NCBI GenBank assembly: GCA_019918135.1
Contig: WBZZ01000433.1
Coordinates: 62,001-126,000 of the forward strand
DNA: 64,000 bases
Source: Paulinella micropora
Lineage: Eukaryota; Cercozoa; Imbricatea; Euglyphida; Paulinellidae
Direction: 5' to 3'
Position numbers and translations under genes: made by a program. Positions 1 through 10,871 of this stretch are shown in pieces; the first letter of the stretch is position 1; each line of letters opens with the position of its first letter. The notes beneath the pieces were generated by a model that had not been told where the DNA came from, ran no database searches, and saw nothing but the letters and a program-made list of their open reading frames with translations.

Positions 1-2833
1 AATACATCATCTTACCTCTGTCCGCCTTCGGTAAGACTGGGTGTAGTAAGCCTCTAGGTGGTAGCATCTTAACCTTAGCCACTCCGAAATATTCTCTGTT
101 TATAATTTTATTTTTCATATTTTTTCTTTCCTCCTCATTGTTTGGTCTAATAATTATATGGTGTCCGCTTGGATAAAGGTCGTAATACATCACGGTCGGA
201 TAAAGTGAGCATATGTCAATATATTTCGCATACTCATTATCATGTCGTGATTTCCAATATAATTTCAGAGAATTCACTCTACCTCCAAACATTGCCTCTC
301 GTGGGTTTAGTCCTTCTTGTTCAGTAATTCGTTCGTTTGTATCCTCTGCCAGTCTTTCACTGGTTTTCATCAGGCTCCATTCGCACTCCCAGATACTTAT
401 TACTTTCGCTTGTTCGTTAAGTTGTTTTCTCTTCTCATTGTTTCCTTGTATAGTTCGCCCATTGTCTTATTTTTCTTCACATTCAAAGCATTGCTATTCC
501 AACACTTATCACATCCGTGCCAATGACACCCGTAAAACTCATAAGCGGTTTTGTTTTTCTCATCCCAGCCATCTACATACACACGAGATTGCCCGAGTTG
601 AAACATTTTTTCATCTCCGTTGAATGCGTGTTTAATATCGGTTTTGTCTAACCTGCTTCTGTATGCTAACCATTCTACACAAGCCCTAGAAGTCATCCTG
701 TTTTGCTTTTCCGCTTTCAATATCGCAATTGAATTCTCTGGCATAAACTTAGCACGATACAAAGCCATAACACAACTCGCAATAGTTGTATATTGAAAAG
801 GGTCAATACCAAACTCTAGAAACTGGTTTCTAAAATCTATACAACCCTTCCTAAGTATATCAACATCTGAATGACAATACTATGCGATTTCCTTCGCCAT
901 ATCAAACCTGTTATGTGCTTTCACTTGTTCGTCATACCATTCAATAAATTCCTTTCGTTTATCTCCTCGCATCGTGTCGTAGCCGTAATGTTTCTTATGT
1001 GGCATTACACCAACATAGTTTCTATTTTTCGCAGTATTGAAGAAGTGCGGGAAGAAACCTTTCTTAAGTTCCGTAAGTCCGAATGTCTTTGGAAAGTCTG
1101 ACAATGGCATCGTAAGAAAACTTAGGCTGTCTATAAAGCGATACTTCTTAAGTGTCATCATCATAATCTTACCACCTTCATAGATTACAAATGGAGTTTG
1201 TCCATTATCAACCAACCACTTAAGAATAAACTGACAATCATAACCGCGGGCATTGTGCGCGATAAATGTAAATCCGCTGTGTTTAGTGTCAAAAGCCCAA
1301 TTACAGAAATCTTGAATGTTCTTATGTATAATAGGCGGTTCCTTTGCATCGTAATACTGGCTCTCCGCATGATTAAAAATGTGCTCGCCTGTGTCCTGTG
1401 TCGGTTCAAAGTCAAAGAATATGTATTGCTCTGACGGCGGTAAGATTTCTTTTTGGACTATTTCACATTGGTGTTCAAGCGGTTTCACTAGTTTGCAATT
1501 TCGGCATTTCACATATCCGCATTTGTGCTCATCCTTCTTTCTGTAATTAAGACCGCACGATTTACATTTCGCTTTAACATCGCAGTTTGTCGTCATGTGG
1601 TTATTAAAGCATTCAGTGTTTGGAAACTTTCTATCACACTTCTCACATTCTTTCCACTGGCTCTTGTCATTTATTCCCTTACATCCGTTGGTTTCACATA
1701 TACTACATTTGGCTTCACAGACGTGTCTTTCCATATACCCTCTTAGACATAACTCACAGAAATTCTTTTTTCCTATTATAGATTTCATGTTAGTTATGGC
1801 ATCGTAATGTCCTTCAGTCTTTAGAATGTAAAGGTTAGTTAGCCGTTCGCCATTCGCATCAAGTAGTTCTGTTTTATAAATGATTTTGTCAGGAAATTCA
1901 ACAATAACCAGATTGTATTTAATGTGATTAGCAAATGTATTAATTTCTGGTATCCTACACACATCCTTAATGACTTTCGCTTCATCGTGTAAAGCCTCGG
2001 CCATTTCCTGCTGTATCTTCCTTTTTCCCATTAGTATTGTCTTGAATTTGGGATGTTTTTCAATTTTTGCTTTGACTACAACGATTGCTCGTGCTAAGCA
2101 TAAGTTATCGCTGTTTGTAATACAGATTACTCCTTTCTTTCTGTATATCCAATTTGTTCAAAACCTGTAGCCTTGTCCCGCCCGTAGACATTTTAACAGA
2201 TTTCAACACAAATTTTAATTTATCAAAGTTTATTCCGTTCTCATCCATGTAAAGACTTTCGTTGCTTTGAAATATTGTTGACAATCTTTCTAAAACTTTT
2301 TCAACCGAGATTTGATTAACTTTGTGTAAGCCTGTTAATACTTTTCCATAGTAATCAACAAACTCAATACCTAGGCTAACCTTATCTTCGGGTGCTTGTC
2401 GTTTTACAAAGTCGTTCAACACAATCTCAATAAATCTTATCACATCTCGCATCGTGAATGATCGGAAGTTGCCGTTAATCCTTACCGCATATCGGCTTTC
2501 ATTTATTCCTAGTTCGTGTTCCTTGCTGTCGTCCCTCATGATATCATAATTTCCATACCTCAACAAGTCTCTGTAATTTTCTTTCATTTCTTTTTTCTCT
2601 TCAGTCGTAGGTAAAGGTGGTGCTATTGGTATAGCATGGTGTTCAAAATACACCGCACCTCTTACTTGGTTCAAGTAGTTTTGGGCTGTCGGTGTATCAA
2701 TTTTATACCCCCTTACCTTCGGTTTGATATATAGCACATCCCGACCCCTGACAGACTTGATTTCGTAATTTATCTTATATTCCCTTAATCTATCCAACCT
2801 GTAGACCTTGCCGTTATACGTGTGTGTCTCCAT
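1..2833 (-). pseudogene. polB: Protein-primed family B DNA polymerase, decayed copy 1 (5' portion)
   Basis: This aligns collinearly with residues 1 to about 940 of the intact 1335-aa polymerase at 54422-58429. It holds the N-terminal domain, the Cys/His-rich region, the 3'-5' exonuclease motifs (FDFE, NARGYD) and polymerase motif A (SLYP) near base 220. It is broken at three places. A one-base insertion near 2120 shifts the frame. A TAG at about 880 falls where the intact copy has Glu, just before the third exonuclease motif. A deletion of about 4 bases near 400 shifts the frame again. The sequence continues past base 1. The start ATG at 2831-2833 matches that of the intact gene. Confidence 0.93.
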
Positions 2834-2883
2834 GTTTGATAATAGTATATCAAGGAAAATATAATTTTATAAAATTAAAATAT

Positions 2884-2975
2884 TTGTCTGCCTCAATCGG
2901 TCGTCCCCTCGTGGCCTCGTGTGTGCCCCTATATATAAGGACCCTCCTTGTCTTTAAATGGAAATTCAGTGGTTT
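2884..2975 (-). promoter_or_regulatory. TATATATA-box promoter module upstream of copy-1 polymerase
   Basis: A CCTATATATAAGG box (about 2928-2940) sits roughly 100 nt upstream of the polymerase ATG, between it and the AP2-like gene. The same module (GTG-rich stretch, CCTATATATA, GC-rich stretch, then a GAAATT-like block) recurs near 58519-58560 and 59021-59060 in the complete element, always upstream of leftward genes. Its recurrence suggests a promoter; the role is inferred. Confidence 0.55.
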
Positions 2976-2998
2976 CCTCAGAGAAACCTTTTTGATTA

Positions 2999-3502
2999 TC
3001 AATACTTACCATACCCGCAACCGCAGTGGCAGTTATGTTCCATGTATCCACACATATTACATCTATCATCGTCATCTTTCTTTATTCTCTCCATATACTC
3101 TTTGCTTGGCCTTGGAGGAACTGGAGGTTTTTCTTTTTCTGCTGAAATATGTTTCTGAGACTTCATATGTCGCGTTTTGTTTCCATTATGTATTTCAGCA
3201 CCACATCCACACTTAAAATCTTTGTGCTTCCAAATTTTTTTCTTTTCTTTTTTGATTATTCTTGTTTCTTTATCGTAATTAATTTTCCATTCCTCGTATT
3301 TAGGTATTATATTTTCCTCGTGATATTTCTTTGCTTCTTCCAATGCTTGCTTTTTTGATTTTTTCTTTCCGATGCAGAAACTCTTACACATAACCTTTCC
3401 TCCTTCTCTCCATTGAACTTTTACCATTGGTCTCTTTTCGTTATTGTATACCATAACACAACCTCTGGACATTCTAAATCTCTGAGTGTCTTCGTTTGTC
3501 AT
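2999..3502 (-). CDS. AP2-like DNA-binding protein with a single C2H2-type zinc finger (copy 1)
   Basis: This 167-aa protein starts MTNEDTQRF. Residues about 10-65 resemble the three-stranded AP2/integrase-arm DNA-binding fold (VKVQWREGGK, KSFCIGKK, then a helix rich in Ala and Lys). A coiled basic linker follows, then a compact finger near residues 98-117 (CGCGAEI ... RHMKSQKH). The C-terminus is Pro-rich and then Cys/His-rich (CNMCGYMEHNCHCGCGYGKY), a tail the homologue at 59057-59467 lacks. It is the outermost gene of the element, reading inward next to the terminal repeat. A regulatory or origin-binding role is plausible but not shown. The frame is open, unlike the neighbouring polymerase. 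Confidence 0.72.
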   Translation of the reverse strand: MTNEDTQRFRMSRGCVMVYNNEKRPMVKVQWREGGKVMCKSFCIGKKKSKKQALEEAKKYHEENIIPKYEEWKINYDKETRIIKKEKKKIWKHKDFKCGCGAEIHNGNKTRHMKSQKHISAEKEKPPVPPRPSKEYMERIKKDDDDRCNMCGYMEHNCHCGCGYGKY

Positions 3503-3890
3503 CCTATATGTGTCTTTATTTTATTTCTTTAAATAATAATTATTTAAAGGTAGCCGTTTTTCTTTCTTTTGTCTGTCTGTATTTGTTATAAATAGGTAGA
3601 GGAAATAATGAATAACGGCTCTTAGTTTTCTTTCCGATGCAGAAACTCTTACACATAACCTTTCCTCCTTCTCTCCATTGAACTTTTACCATTGGTCTCT
3701 TTTCGTTATTCTTTACCATAACACAACATCTGGATATTCTAAATCTCTGAGTGTCTTCGTTTGTCATCCTATATGTGTCTTTATTTTATTTCTTTAAATA
3801 ATAATTATTTAAAGGTAGCCGTTTTTCTTTCTTTTGTCTGTCTGTATTTGTTATAAATAGGTAGAGGAAATAATGAATAACGGCTCTTAG
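3361..3890. repeat. 265-bp tandem duplication (two units)
   Basis: Units 3361-3625 and 3626-3890 are almost identical. Each holds the N-terminal coding part of the AP2-like gene plus its upstream region and ends in CGGCTCTTAG. The duplication adds a truncated second copy of the gene start next to the element terminus. The few base differences all lie in the coding part. Confidence 0.93.
3626..3767 (-). pseudogene. Duplicated N-terminal fragment of the AP2-like gene
   Basis: This repeats about 47 codons of the gene at 2999-3502 (MTNEDTQRFRIS ... SFCIGKK). It then reads into unrelated upstream sequence at the duplication joint, ending at 3540. It is a by-product of the 265-bp tandem duplication and unlikely to encode a folded domain. 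Confidence 0.8.
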
Positions 3891-3916
3891 TGTGGTTTCT
3901 GTAGAGAAACCGCACT

Positions 3917-3950
3917 GAAAAAGTGTGCCGAAGTGGCACCCTATACTACT
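3917..3950. repeat. Terminal repeat, right end of copy 1
   Basis: GAAAAAGTGT, four variable bases plus a short match, then AGTGGCACC and CTATACTACT. It matches the right end of the complete element (59580-59613) at nearly every position. It marks the outer boundary of copy 1. Confidence 0.88.
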
Positions 3951-3959
3951 GATCCCGTG

Positions 3960-4510
3960 CGTTTACTAGGTTTAGGTTTAATGCATGCATTGAAAAATTT
4001 TCAATGCATGCATTAAAATTTGTTCAATGCATGCATTGAAATTGAAAATTTTTAATGCATGCATCTAATTATAAGTGCATCAAAATTTTTCAATTGATAC
4101 ATTGCAATTTCAATGCATGTGTATTGAGCATGGATATCGATGTTGGCAATACATCCTATTCAACAGGCCTAGTCAACACGCTGGGTGTTTAATAAAAATA
4201 CATGTTACGATTTTAATGTATGCATTGAAATGATTTTCAATTAATGTATTGAAAAAAACTTAATGCATGAATTGAAATTTCAATGCATCACGCATCGAAT
4301 TTTCAATGAATATATTGAAACACATTCCATGCATGCATAATTTCAATGAATGCTTTGAATTATTTTCAATGCATATATTGAAATATCAATGTAAATTTCC
4401 AATGTATATATTGAGATTTCAATGCATGCATTCAGATTTCAATGCATACATCAAAAATTAATGTCGATGCATGCATTAACATTTCAATGCAGGCAGTATT
4501 CAAATTACAT
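3960..4510. repeat. AT-rich satellite of TGCATGCATTGAAA-like units
   Basis: About 550 bp made of irregularly spaced, diverged copies of a palindromic TGCATGCA core joined to TTGAAA or TTTCAA, in both orientations. No coding potential is visible. It begins about 10 bp outside the terminus of element copy 1. Confidence 0.85.
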
Positions 4511-4749
4511 ATTACTTCATCACTAGCATACAGATTTTTTGAATGTTACCATTCGGATTTTTGAAATGCTATCATTTACATTTTTCTTTTATTTCTTCTT
4601 TTTATTTTGTGGTTTTGGCGTTGCGTTTGACCTCCAATCAATATCCCAATCCCTCACTTTCTCGCTAGGCGCTCTACTTCGTTTCCAAGTTTTTTTTCTT
4701 CTGCAACTTTTCTGTTCCATTTTCTTTCTTAGCTTGCTCCTTACTAACT

Positions 4750-5407
4750 ATGTTGTGTGCTTGGCTTTTTCCTGCACCTTTTGATTCACTCTTGCTTGAC
4801 CTTTTCCTTTAGTACTCTGCGCTAGCATCCTTGCGCACCTGATAAAATCATCTACATACTCCCTTATCATTATGAGGCTGTGCAACTTCTGAAAATCTGT
4901 TGCTTCTGAATAAATTAACTTACTAACTATCCCTAACTTTCTGCTTGCATCTGTCCTGGGTTCTCTACCCTTCAGGGAGTTACTGTTCCCCCCCGGCCAG
5001 TTGCCTAACTGTTTAACCCTTACGACAAGCTCGTTCTCTCCAAGAAACTCACCTGCTACACCAGTAACTGTGTTCGTGACCTTACCGTCATTCATGATGT
5101 ACAATCCATTGCATTGACATTGGGTCTGTAGCAAGAGGCGGTGGGAAATCATCAGTCGTACTCCTGAGAAAGAAAACACATGCGTCAACAGTTGATTGTT
5201 GATATCACACTCTTCGCAGAAAAAGAGAAATATGGCTGTACCATCTCCCCGCTTGTGGGGAATCATATAATGACTTTTTCACTTTCCATATCCCGTTGGG
5301 CATATCCTGGATCCTAAAATCATCAGGGGGTATGGCGTAACAAATTTCCCCCATGTCAGCATGCGAGTATGCATGACTAAAATCTATATGTTTATTCCTT
5401 GCATTCA
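4750..5407 (-). pseudogene. Copia reverse transcriptase, downstream half, decayed
   Basis: Immediately left of the LINE the minus strand reads HIDFSHAYSHAD, the first RT aspartate region, then KSLYDSPQAGRWY and STVDACVFF, as in Copia RTs. A TGA interrupts it near 5220 and the frame then shifts. In the region where the YVDD active site is expected I see only YIMND in another frame, so the catalytic site is lost. It resumes the RT that stops at 8206 on the far side of the LINE. An open stretch at 4748-5266 in another frame has no recognisable domain. Confidence 0.75.
5396..5407. repeat. LINE target-site duplication, left copy
   Basis: TCCTTGCATTCA, identical to 8194-8205. The two copies bracket the LINE and lie at the same codon position of the interrupted Copia RT. 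Confidence 0.88.
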
Positions 5408-8193
5408 GACTTATCAGTCAATTGGCATTTGATCCTGTCGGACATGTGCCTCCATTGGTAGCACGGGACCGTTCGGTGACGCGGCTCCGCTCCAAAGACT
5501 CGACTGGCAGTGCAATGTGCAAATGAGCGTGCTGTGCATGTGCAAGTGGGTGCAAGGAGTGAGAGGAGTTATCTGCCGAGAAGAAGTCCGCGACGCTGCG
5601 CTGACCTCCACCTACAACAGATCTAGCCAGACATTCTACCTGACTAGGCCTTCCCCTCCTTCTACCCACCTCCTGAACGACCGTGAGGTCGATCACCTCC
5701 TCCTCCTCCTCCGCCCCCTCTGCCTCCCTGGTCTGCGCCTCCAACTCCTCCCACTCCTTCCAGATGGTGGCAACAAACCTTCCTAACTCCTCCTCCACCT
5801 CTTCTGGGACAGAGATAAACAAAACGCCGAGCATCGCCGCCATCTTTTCATCCTCCCCCTTCAGCCATTCCTCTTTGAAGAGCCTCATCTCCTCCTCTGC
5901 CTCCCGCAGTTCCCTGTGATAAAGCCCTCCTCGATTCAGCACGAGGGGCTGCCGGGCTTGCGCCTCATCGATAAACTTAAACAGTGCCTCACGAGAGCTC
6001 GCAAACGTTGGGCAATGCAGCAGGAAGTGACGTAACGACTCGTTAACCTCAGTGCCACACAAGGCGAAACAGCTTGAGCAGTCCGGCGAGCATGAGCCAA
6101 ATTTGGATCGGTAGAGGCGAAGGCGATTGTTGCAGCTCAACAATCGCCTTCTGATAAGGTTGTGACTTCCCCCCTCCAGCGCCCGCCAACGTGGGAAAGC
6201 AGAGCGGGAAGACATCTGGCTAAGCAGCACCCTAAGCCCATCAGAGGGCTTAGTCTGCCGCTCCCAGCCAGCTACTTCCTGCCGGACAGACCATTGCTTT
6301 ACCACCTCGTTCCAGTTCGCCAGAGCGGCCCGCCAGTCCTTATCATCTACCGTGCCATCTTCGTTCACGACCCGCTTGAGCGCATCCAAGCCCTCCCGCA
6401 GCCTGTGATCTGCTAATATCAAATTTTCCGTATCTTCCTTCCATTTGCACCGACCCGTGTTGTAAAGCCTGCGTGTTAGCGCTGTGTTGCCCAGTAACTC
6501 GATGCGCCCTAGGAACCGAAGCCGGGCCGCCTTGGCAAGGATGCTAAAACTCGGCGTGCGGCCTAAACCCCTGGTGATGCAGCCGCTTGTGCGCGTACCA
6601 ACACCTAAGATGACCCGCAGGGGCGCTACCAACGCGCCCTCCAGCTTACTCAGCTTGTTGGCGCCCGGCAGATCCCAAAAAGCCGATGCGTATAGCAACT
6701 TTGCGCCAACCATTTGCTGCCAATTCATCAGCCGAAGACGCGCTGGAACTTCATGGGCAATCCAGAGGGGGTAGCAGGCAGCCGTTCCCGCTACAGTGAT
6801 TTCCGCCGCCCGCTTCGCTTGCGGTTTATCGGAGAGGGTGTCCGTGAGCAGAACTCCCCGGTATTTGTAGTGGTCGGTGACGTTGAGAACCTTGCCCCGG
6901 AACCTCACGCATGGGGGCGACTTTTTTGACTTGGCGTGCCCGTATATCGGCATGACTTCCGTCTTGCCCGGTTTCAGGTTGATTTCAAGCCGATAGTCCT
7001 CCACGAATGTCGCCACGACATTTACAATCTGTTGAAGCTCCGTGACACTATGCGCAATTACCGCAACGTCGTCGGCGTAAAGCAGGGTCCGTATGTCTTC
7101 GATGCGGTTGAGGTCCTCGATCTCCAACTCTTTCGCGATTCGGACCGTTAGCTCATCCATGAAGACGTTGAACAGCGACGGTGACAACGGCGACCCTTGC
7201 TGAACTCCCATCTCTTCCAGCACTTCACCAGTGAGTTCGCCATCGACTAGCACTCGCGATGACGTTCTTCGGTAAAAACGCCGCAGAATGCGATAGAACT
7301 TGCCCTGTACCCCCATCTGGATTAGCCTCTGAAACAACCCGGCCCGCCAAACCGTAGGGAATGCCTTTCTCAGATCCACGAACAAAACGAAAGAACGGAG
7401 GCCAGCTTGTTGTCTAAGGCGCAGACGCTCCTTAAGGACAAAAATCTGGTCCCCCGTACTACGTTTTGGCCGGAACCCACCCTGCTCTGGGCGAAGCCTG
7501 CCCGGCTGATCGATGAAAGCCGTAAGCCTCGCGCCATAAGGGACAGATACATCTTACCCAGACAGCTCAGAATCGCGATGTCTCTCCAATTTTCCGGATC
7601 GGTTGGGTCGCCTCCTTTTGGGATGTTGACGATAATCGCTTTGCCCCAGTCGCTGGGGGTGTATTCGCACGATTTCAACCAGTTGAAGAAGCGCACCAGA
7701 AAGCTCACAATCCGCGTGCCTCCGTACTTGAGCATCTCGTTCTTGATCTTACCCGGTGAGCACGCTTTGTGATTCTGGAGATTTCCCTGGCAGAGCTCCA
7801 CTTCCTTCTCGGTGTAATCATAGTCCAGCGGGCCCGTCTCAGTCCGGATCTCCTCGGCTTGCGCCATGGCCTCGAATTGGTCGCGCAGGTTGTCGTTATA
7901 CTGGAAGGTTTCGCGGGCCTTCCGCTCGGGCTCAATCCGCGCTGCTTCCTCATCAGAACCGACTTCCTCTACACATGCATCCTCCAAAAACTGGTTTTCT
8001 TTGGGGACCACCATACGTCGGCGGTATTCTTCCCATTCTTGTGGTTTTTCCCGGAGTGTGCATGCCAGAGTGCCATCGGGCTTCCGAACAGGAGCAGAAG
8101 CGTTCGACCGCCGAACCCCGCCCAAACGCTTTGACAGCTTCCAGTACGTGGCCATGGTAGCGCTCCTGAAGTTGGCAGCGGTGTCATTCTGGA
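5408..8193 (-). mobile_element. 5'-truncated LINE (non-LTR retrotransposon) inserted in the Copia RT
   Basis: A 2,786-bp insertion bounded by 12-bp duplications. It holds only the RT-bearing ORF, with no endonuclease domain, as expected from 5' truncation during target-primed reverse transcription. The 3' end lies about 10 nt after the ORF stop and has no poly(A) tail; it ends in CTGATAAGTC. Joining the flanks at the duplication restores the Copia RT reading frame. Confidence 0.88.
5418..8193 (-). pseudogene. LINE reverse transcriptase ORF (one frameshift)
   Basis: The upstream part (8193 to about 7530) contains the RT thumb-proximal pattern KAIIVNIPKGGD, DPENWRDIAILS and GKMYLSLMA. A frameshift near 7530 moves to the frame of the downstream part, which continues with EQGGFRPKRSTGDQIF, VLFVDLRKAF (first Asp), GVQQGSPLSPSLF and the catalytic LLYADDVAV. 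A C-terminal Cys-rich motif (CSSCFALCGTE, then HFLLHCP) near 6060 is typical of LINE ORF2 ends. The two overlapping open frames together give about 900 codons. Apart from the single shift it is well preserved, so the insertion is probably recent compared with the Copia host element. Confidence 0.87.
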
Positions 8194-8205
8194 TCCTTGC
8201 ATTCA
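8194..8205. repeat. LINE target-site duplication, right copy
   Basis: TCCTTGCATTCA, identical to 5396-5407. Confidence 0.88.
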
Positions 8206-8863
8206 ATGCAACCATCAATGAACACAACGTCAACAGAAACATGTGTTGAGCTACGGGGGATTAGGTCTCGTAGGGGCTAAAATGCTGAAGCAGTATCATC
8301 TGGTTGCAGTAAATTACCAACAGAGATTTGTACTTAGAGCTGCCAGTTGCATCATCAATCTTTATGGCGTCCACGAAGCCTGTTCTAATGGGTTTTATCT
8401 TATCTTTATCAGCATCGCCCCATGATGCCCATTCTAAGCATCCAGCGTCGTACAATCCTTGTACTTCCTTGTCTCTGGCCTTAATTACCTCTGGCATTTG
8501 CATCAACGCTTTCTCAGGATTTCTTAACACTCTTGTGAACAAACCCACATCTGTGTAACGAACTTCGTCCATCTGACTTCCATAAGGCATCCCATCTTCA
8601 TGTCTTCCATTCTCTGCATCATCATCCGCCATGGCAACATGATAGTTGTGTGTGGTCACGTTTGCTGGTGTCTGTCTCCTAACACGTGGTCCACTAACTA
8701 TATTTGTGCTGGAAATATTACCCTCTATATCCCTTGATGCCTTTGGCATCGGTTGTATGTGTACTTTCACATCTGGGAACTGAATCACTCTCCCCCCTCG
8801 TCGTCTAGCAGGCATCCTGCCTATGAACTGACCTCTGTTGTTGCGAAGTGGTGTCTCTTCCAC
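8206..8863 (-). pseudogene. Copia linker and upstream part of reverse transcriptase
   Basis: Basic linker (GRMPARRRGGRVIQFP) followed by the usual Copia RT entry: KARDKEVQGLYDAGCLEW, KYKSLLVIY, then FSPYET, a stop at about 8261-8263, SPVAQHMFLLTLC and MVALNAR up to the LINE joint. The stop lies between YET and SPVAQ, where active elements have one more residue. The open frame up to that stop is 8261-8863 and overlaps the integrase frame by about 40 bases, so a frameshift lies there. Confidence 0.78.
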
Positions 8864-9798
8864 CCTTGGAGCCTCCTCGAGACCTGGCCTGGTACACGTA
8901 CATTTCTGTCCTCGCGATAATTAGATGAGTCATGCTCAACCACAACAATTGCTGAGTCTGCTAACGACTCATCCTTTGCTGCCTCAGTCTCATTCTCGTT
9001 TTTGTTCGCAATCTGCGTCGAATTTGTCACCATTTCGCAGTCAGGGGTTCCAACATCTTGTTGTTTTTTGTAATCGTAGCTGTCTTCCCCTCCCCATACA
9101 TCCTCATTCGCATTTGCAGTATGCACTCGAACAGAGACATCGAATCTCACATTTCTCTGTTTGACTATTTTCCCCTCCCCCCTTAAATAAATTCTGTACA
9201 ACCTCCTGAATAGATTGTATCCCACCAATATTCCTGGCACTGCCATCGACAGACCTTTCTTTGGGTCCCACTTTCGTACCCAAGCCAGGCATCCTATAGG
9301 TTGTAAGAACCCTGTTGGTGGTTTTCGTTTTAGTGTAACCTCATAGGGTGAGAGGCCTTTGTATTTCCCTTTTGTCATGGGCAAAATCATTCTTATAATA
9401 CACTCTGCATGCTCCAACTTTTGCCAAAAAGTAGGTAGTAACTGGGCATCAATGCTCATAGCTGTAGATCGTGTCCCCGCCGTCCTGTACTCCCGTTCAG
9501 CTATGGGATTTGAACGAGGTTCGTCTCGCGGTGTGGGTTTTAGTATTATCCCATTGACACTGCAAAATTCGATCGTGTTGTTGGTTACAAATTCGCCGTC
9601 ACATCTGATTTGCTTAACCGTTCTACCTGTCTGTGTAGAGAAGAATGCCACCACTTTGGCCACGAAGGGAAAGTAAACATCCTCCTCTCTTGTAGGTGAA
9701 AAATTGTTAAACCCAAATTGTCCTACTCCATCCTTGATCACTAGTTTGTATCTGTTCCCAGTCAGGGATTTGATAGGCCACGGTCCGCGAAAGTCCAT
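8821..9798 (-). pseudogene. Copia integrase
   Basis: The open frame starts at MDFRGPWPIKS, which holds the first catalytic Asp. RCDGEF carries the second Asp and NPIAEREYRT the Glu, then the typical Copia tail FLQPIGCLAWVR and GILVGYN. Length from first Asp to the end fits the integrase core plus C-terminal domain. It is open over 325 codons, but frames are broken on both sides, so no full polyprotein can be made. Confidence 0.85.
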
Positions 9799-10865
9799 AC
9801 TCAGATTTTCTCCTATTTTGAAATCAGAATCTATTTTGGGGTTGTCCTTGTAGACAGGTAGGCGTGTAATTTTTGTTTGATTTGTGTGGCAATTTTTCTC
9901 GCCAGCCTTTACCTACTATAGTCCTGTCGTTGTTCACTGCCCATTCATCCATTACCTTAACCCCAGCGTGCCCTAACATTCTGTGTAGGTCCATAGCCCT
10001 AATAGGTTTAGTAGATGTTTTGGGTCGTATCGAAAAATTTGTGACAGCGCGGGCATTCTCTTCCGCGTGGGGGTTGAACCGCTCATTTGGGTTCAGCCGC
10101 CTTATCAGTTGTAGTATCGAGGCGATAAAGCTTGTTAGGCATCATTCTCCCCCTGCACAATATATCCCTTTCCTCTATATGTATTGGTCTCTTCATTACG
10201 AAGTCCTGGTTGTTCTGCATCACCGTTGCAAAACCGTAACCATAATCTAGTACGCCTGGGGACAGCAAAGAGTACGGTGTCTTGTTTGTCACCAGTGCGT
10301 CCTGCACTGTCATTACTCCCTCCTTTGCCTTTGAGCCTATTATGGGTATAGCTGCCTTCGCACTTAACGACACCTTCATGGTGTGTTCCGTAATACTGGC
10401 AAGGTTAACCGGCTCACCAGAGTAAACATCTTGCATAGGCATTGATGCATGTATGAGTGTTCTGTTGCATCCTGAATCTATGATGGTTGGAACTGCAGCT
10501 GCTGGTGAAACCTTCAACGCCACTGCATCATTCTTTCCCCATCCTTCATCACACACACCGACAGATTTGTGCACTAACGTAGCGGTGAAACTAGTAGTGT
10601 GTATTCGTGCTTCTTGGTAGGTAGACGGCCTCGTGGAAGGTGCTGCCGTCAGAATTGCAGGTCTGCTGGTAATCCTACATGTAGGAAATCCTGCTATCTT
10701 GCGATATATCTCTCTCAGCTTGCCAGAGTCATACCTCGATGGTAGTTGGTATCTTGTACCCGCCGGGTCATCGCGCACAATCTCGTAGCGCGTCATTCTG
10801 TGAAAAGCAAACATTGCATAGTCAAAACGCACGGACCCTATTCCACAAGGTGGAATCGTTTCCAA
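9799..10865 (-). pseudogene. Copia protease and pre-integrase zinc region
   Basis: The 260-codon open frame at 10083-10865 contains IIDSGCNRTLIHASM, the aspartic protease DSG active site, and later the pre-integrase segment ending PNKLYRLDTT. Between 10083 and 9799 the frame is broken at least twice, but LHRMLGHAG, the HHCC-type pre-integrase motif, and VNNDRTI are readable. This links protease to integrase in Copia order. Confidence 0.82.
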
Positions 10866-10871
10866 ATTGAC

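Larger units (their letters stand above)
1..3950 (-). mobile_element. Polinton-like element, copy 1, right end only (runs off the left edge)
   Basis: This is the right-hand part of a second Polinton-like element in the same orientation as the complete one at 39382-59613. The order is the same: polymerase, AP2-like/zinc-finger protein, terminus, all read leftward. Its outer end carries the same terminal block as the complete element (3917-3950, ending CTATACTACT). The next six bases, GATCCC, would be one target duplication; the partner lies outside the window. The polymerase has frameshifts and a stop, so this copy is decayed. It lacks the small zinc-finger genes that the complete element has between polymerase and AP2-like gene. 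Confidence 0.88.

Noticed and set aside
3960..4510. CRISPR-like array
   Set aside because: Repeat units are short, diverged, palindromic and irregularly spaced, with no unique spacers or cas genes.
4748..5266. 172-codon ORF as an independent gene
   Set aside because: Another frame of the same DNA reads as Copia reverse transcriptase that continues the fragment beyond the LINE.
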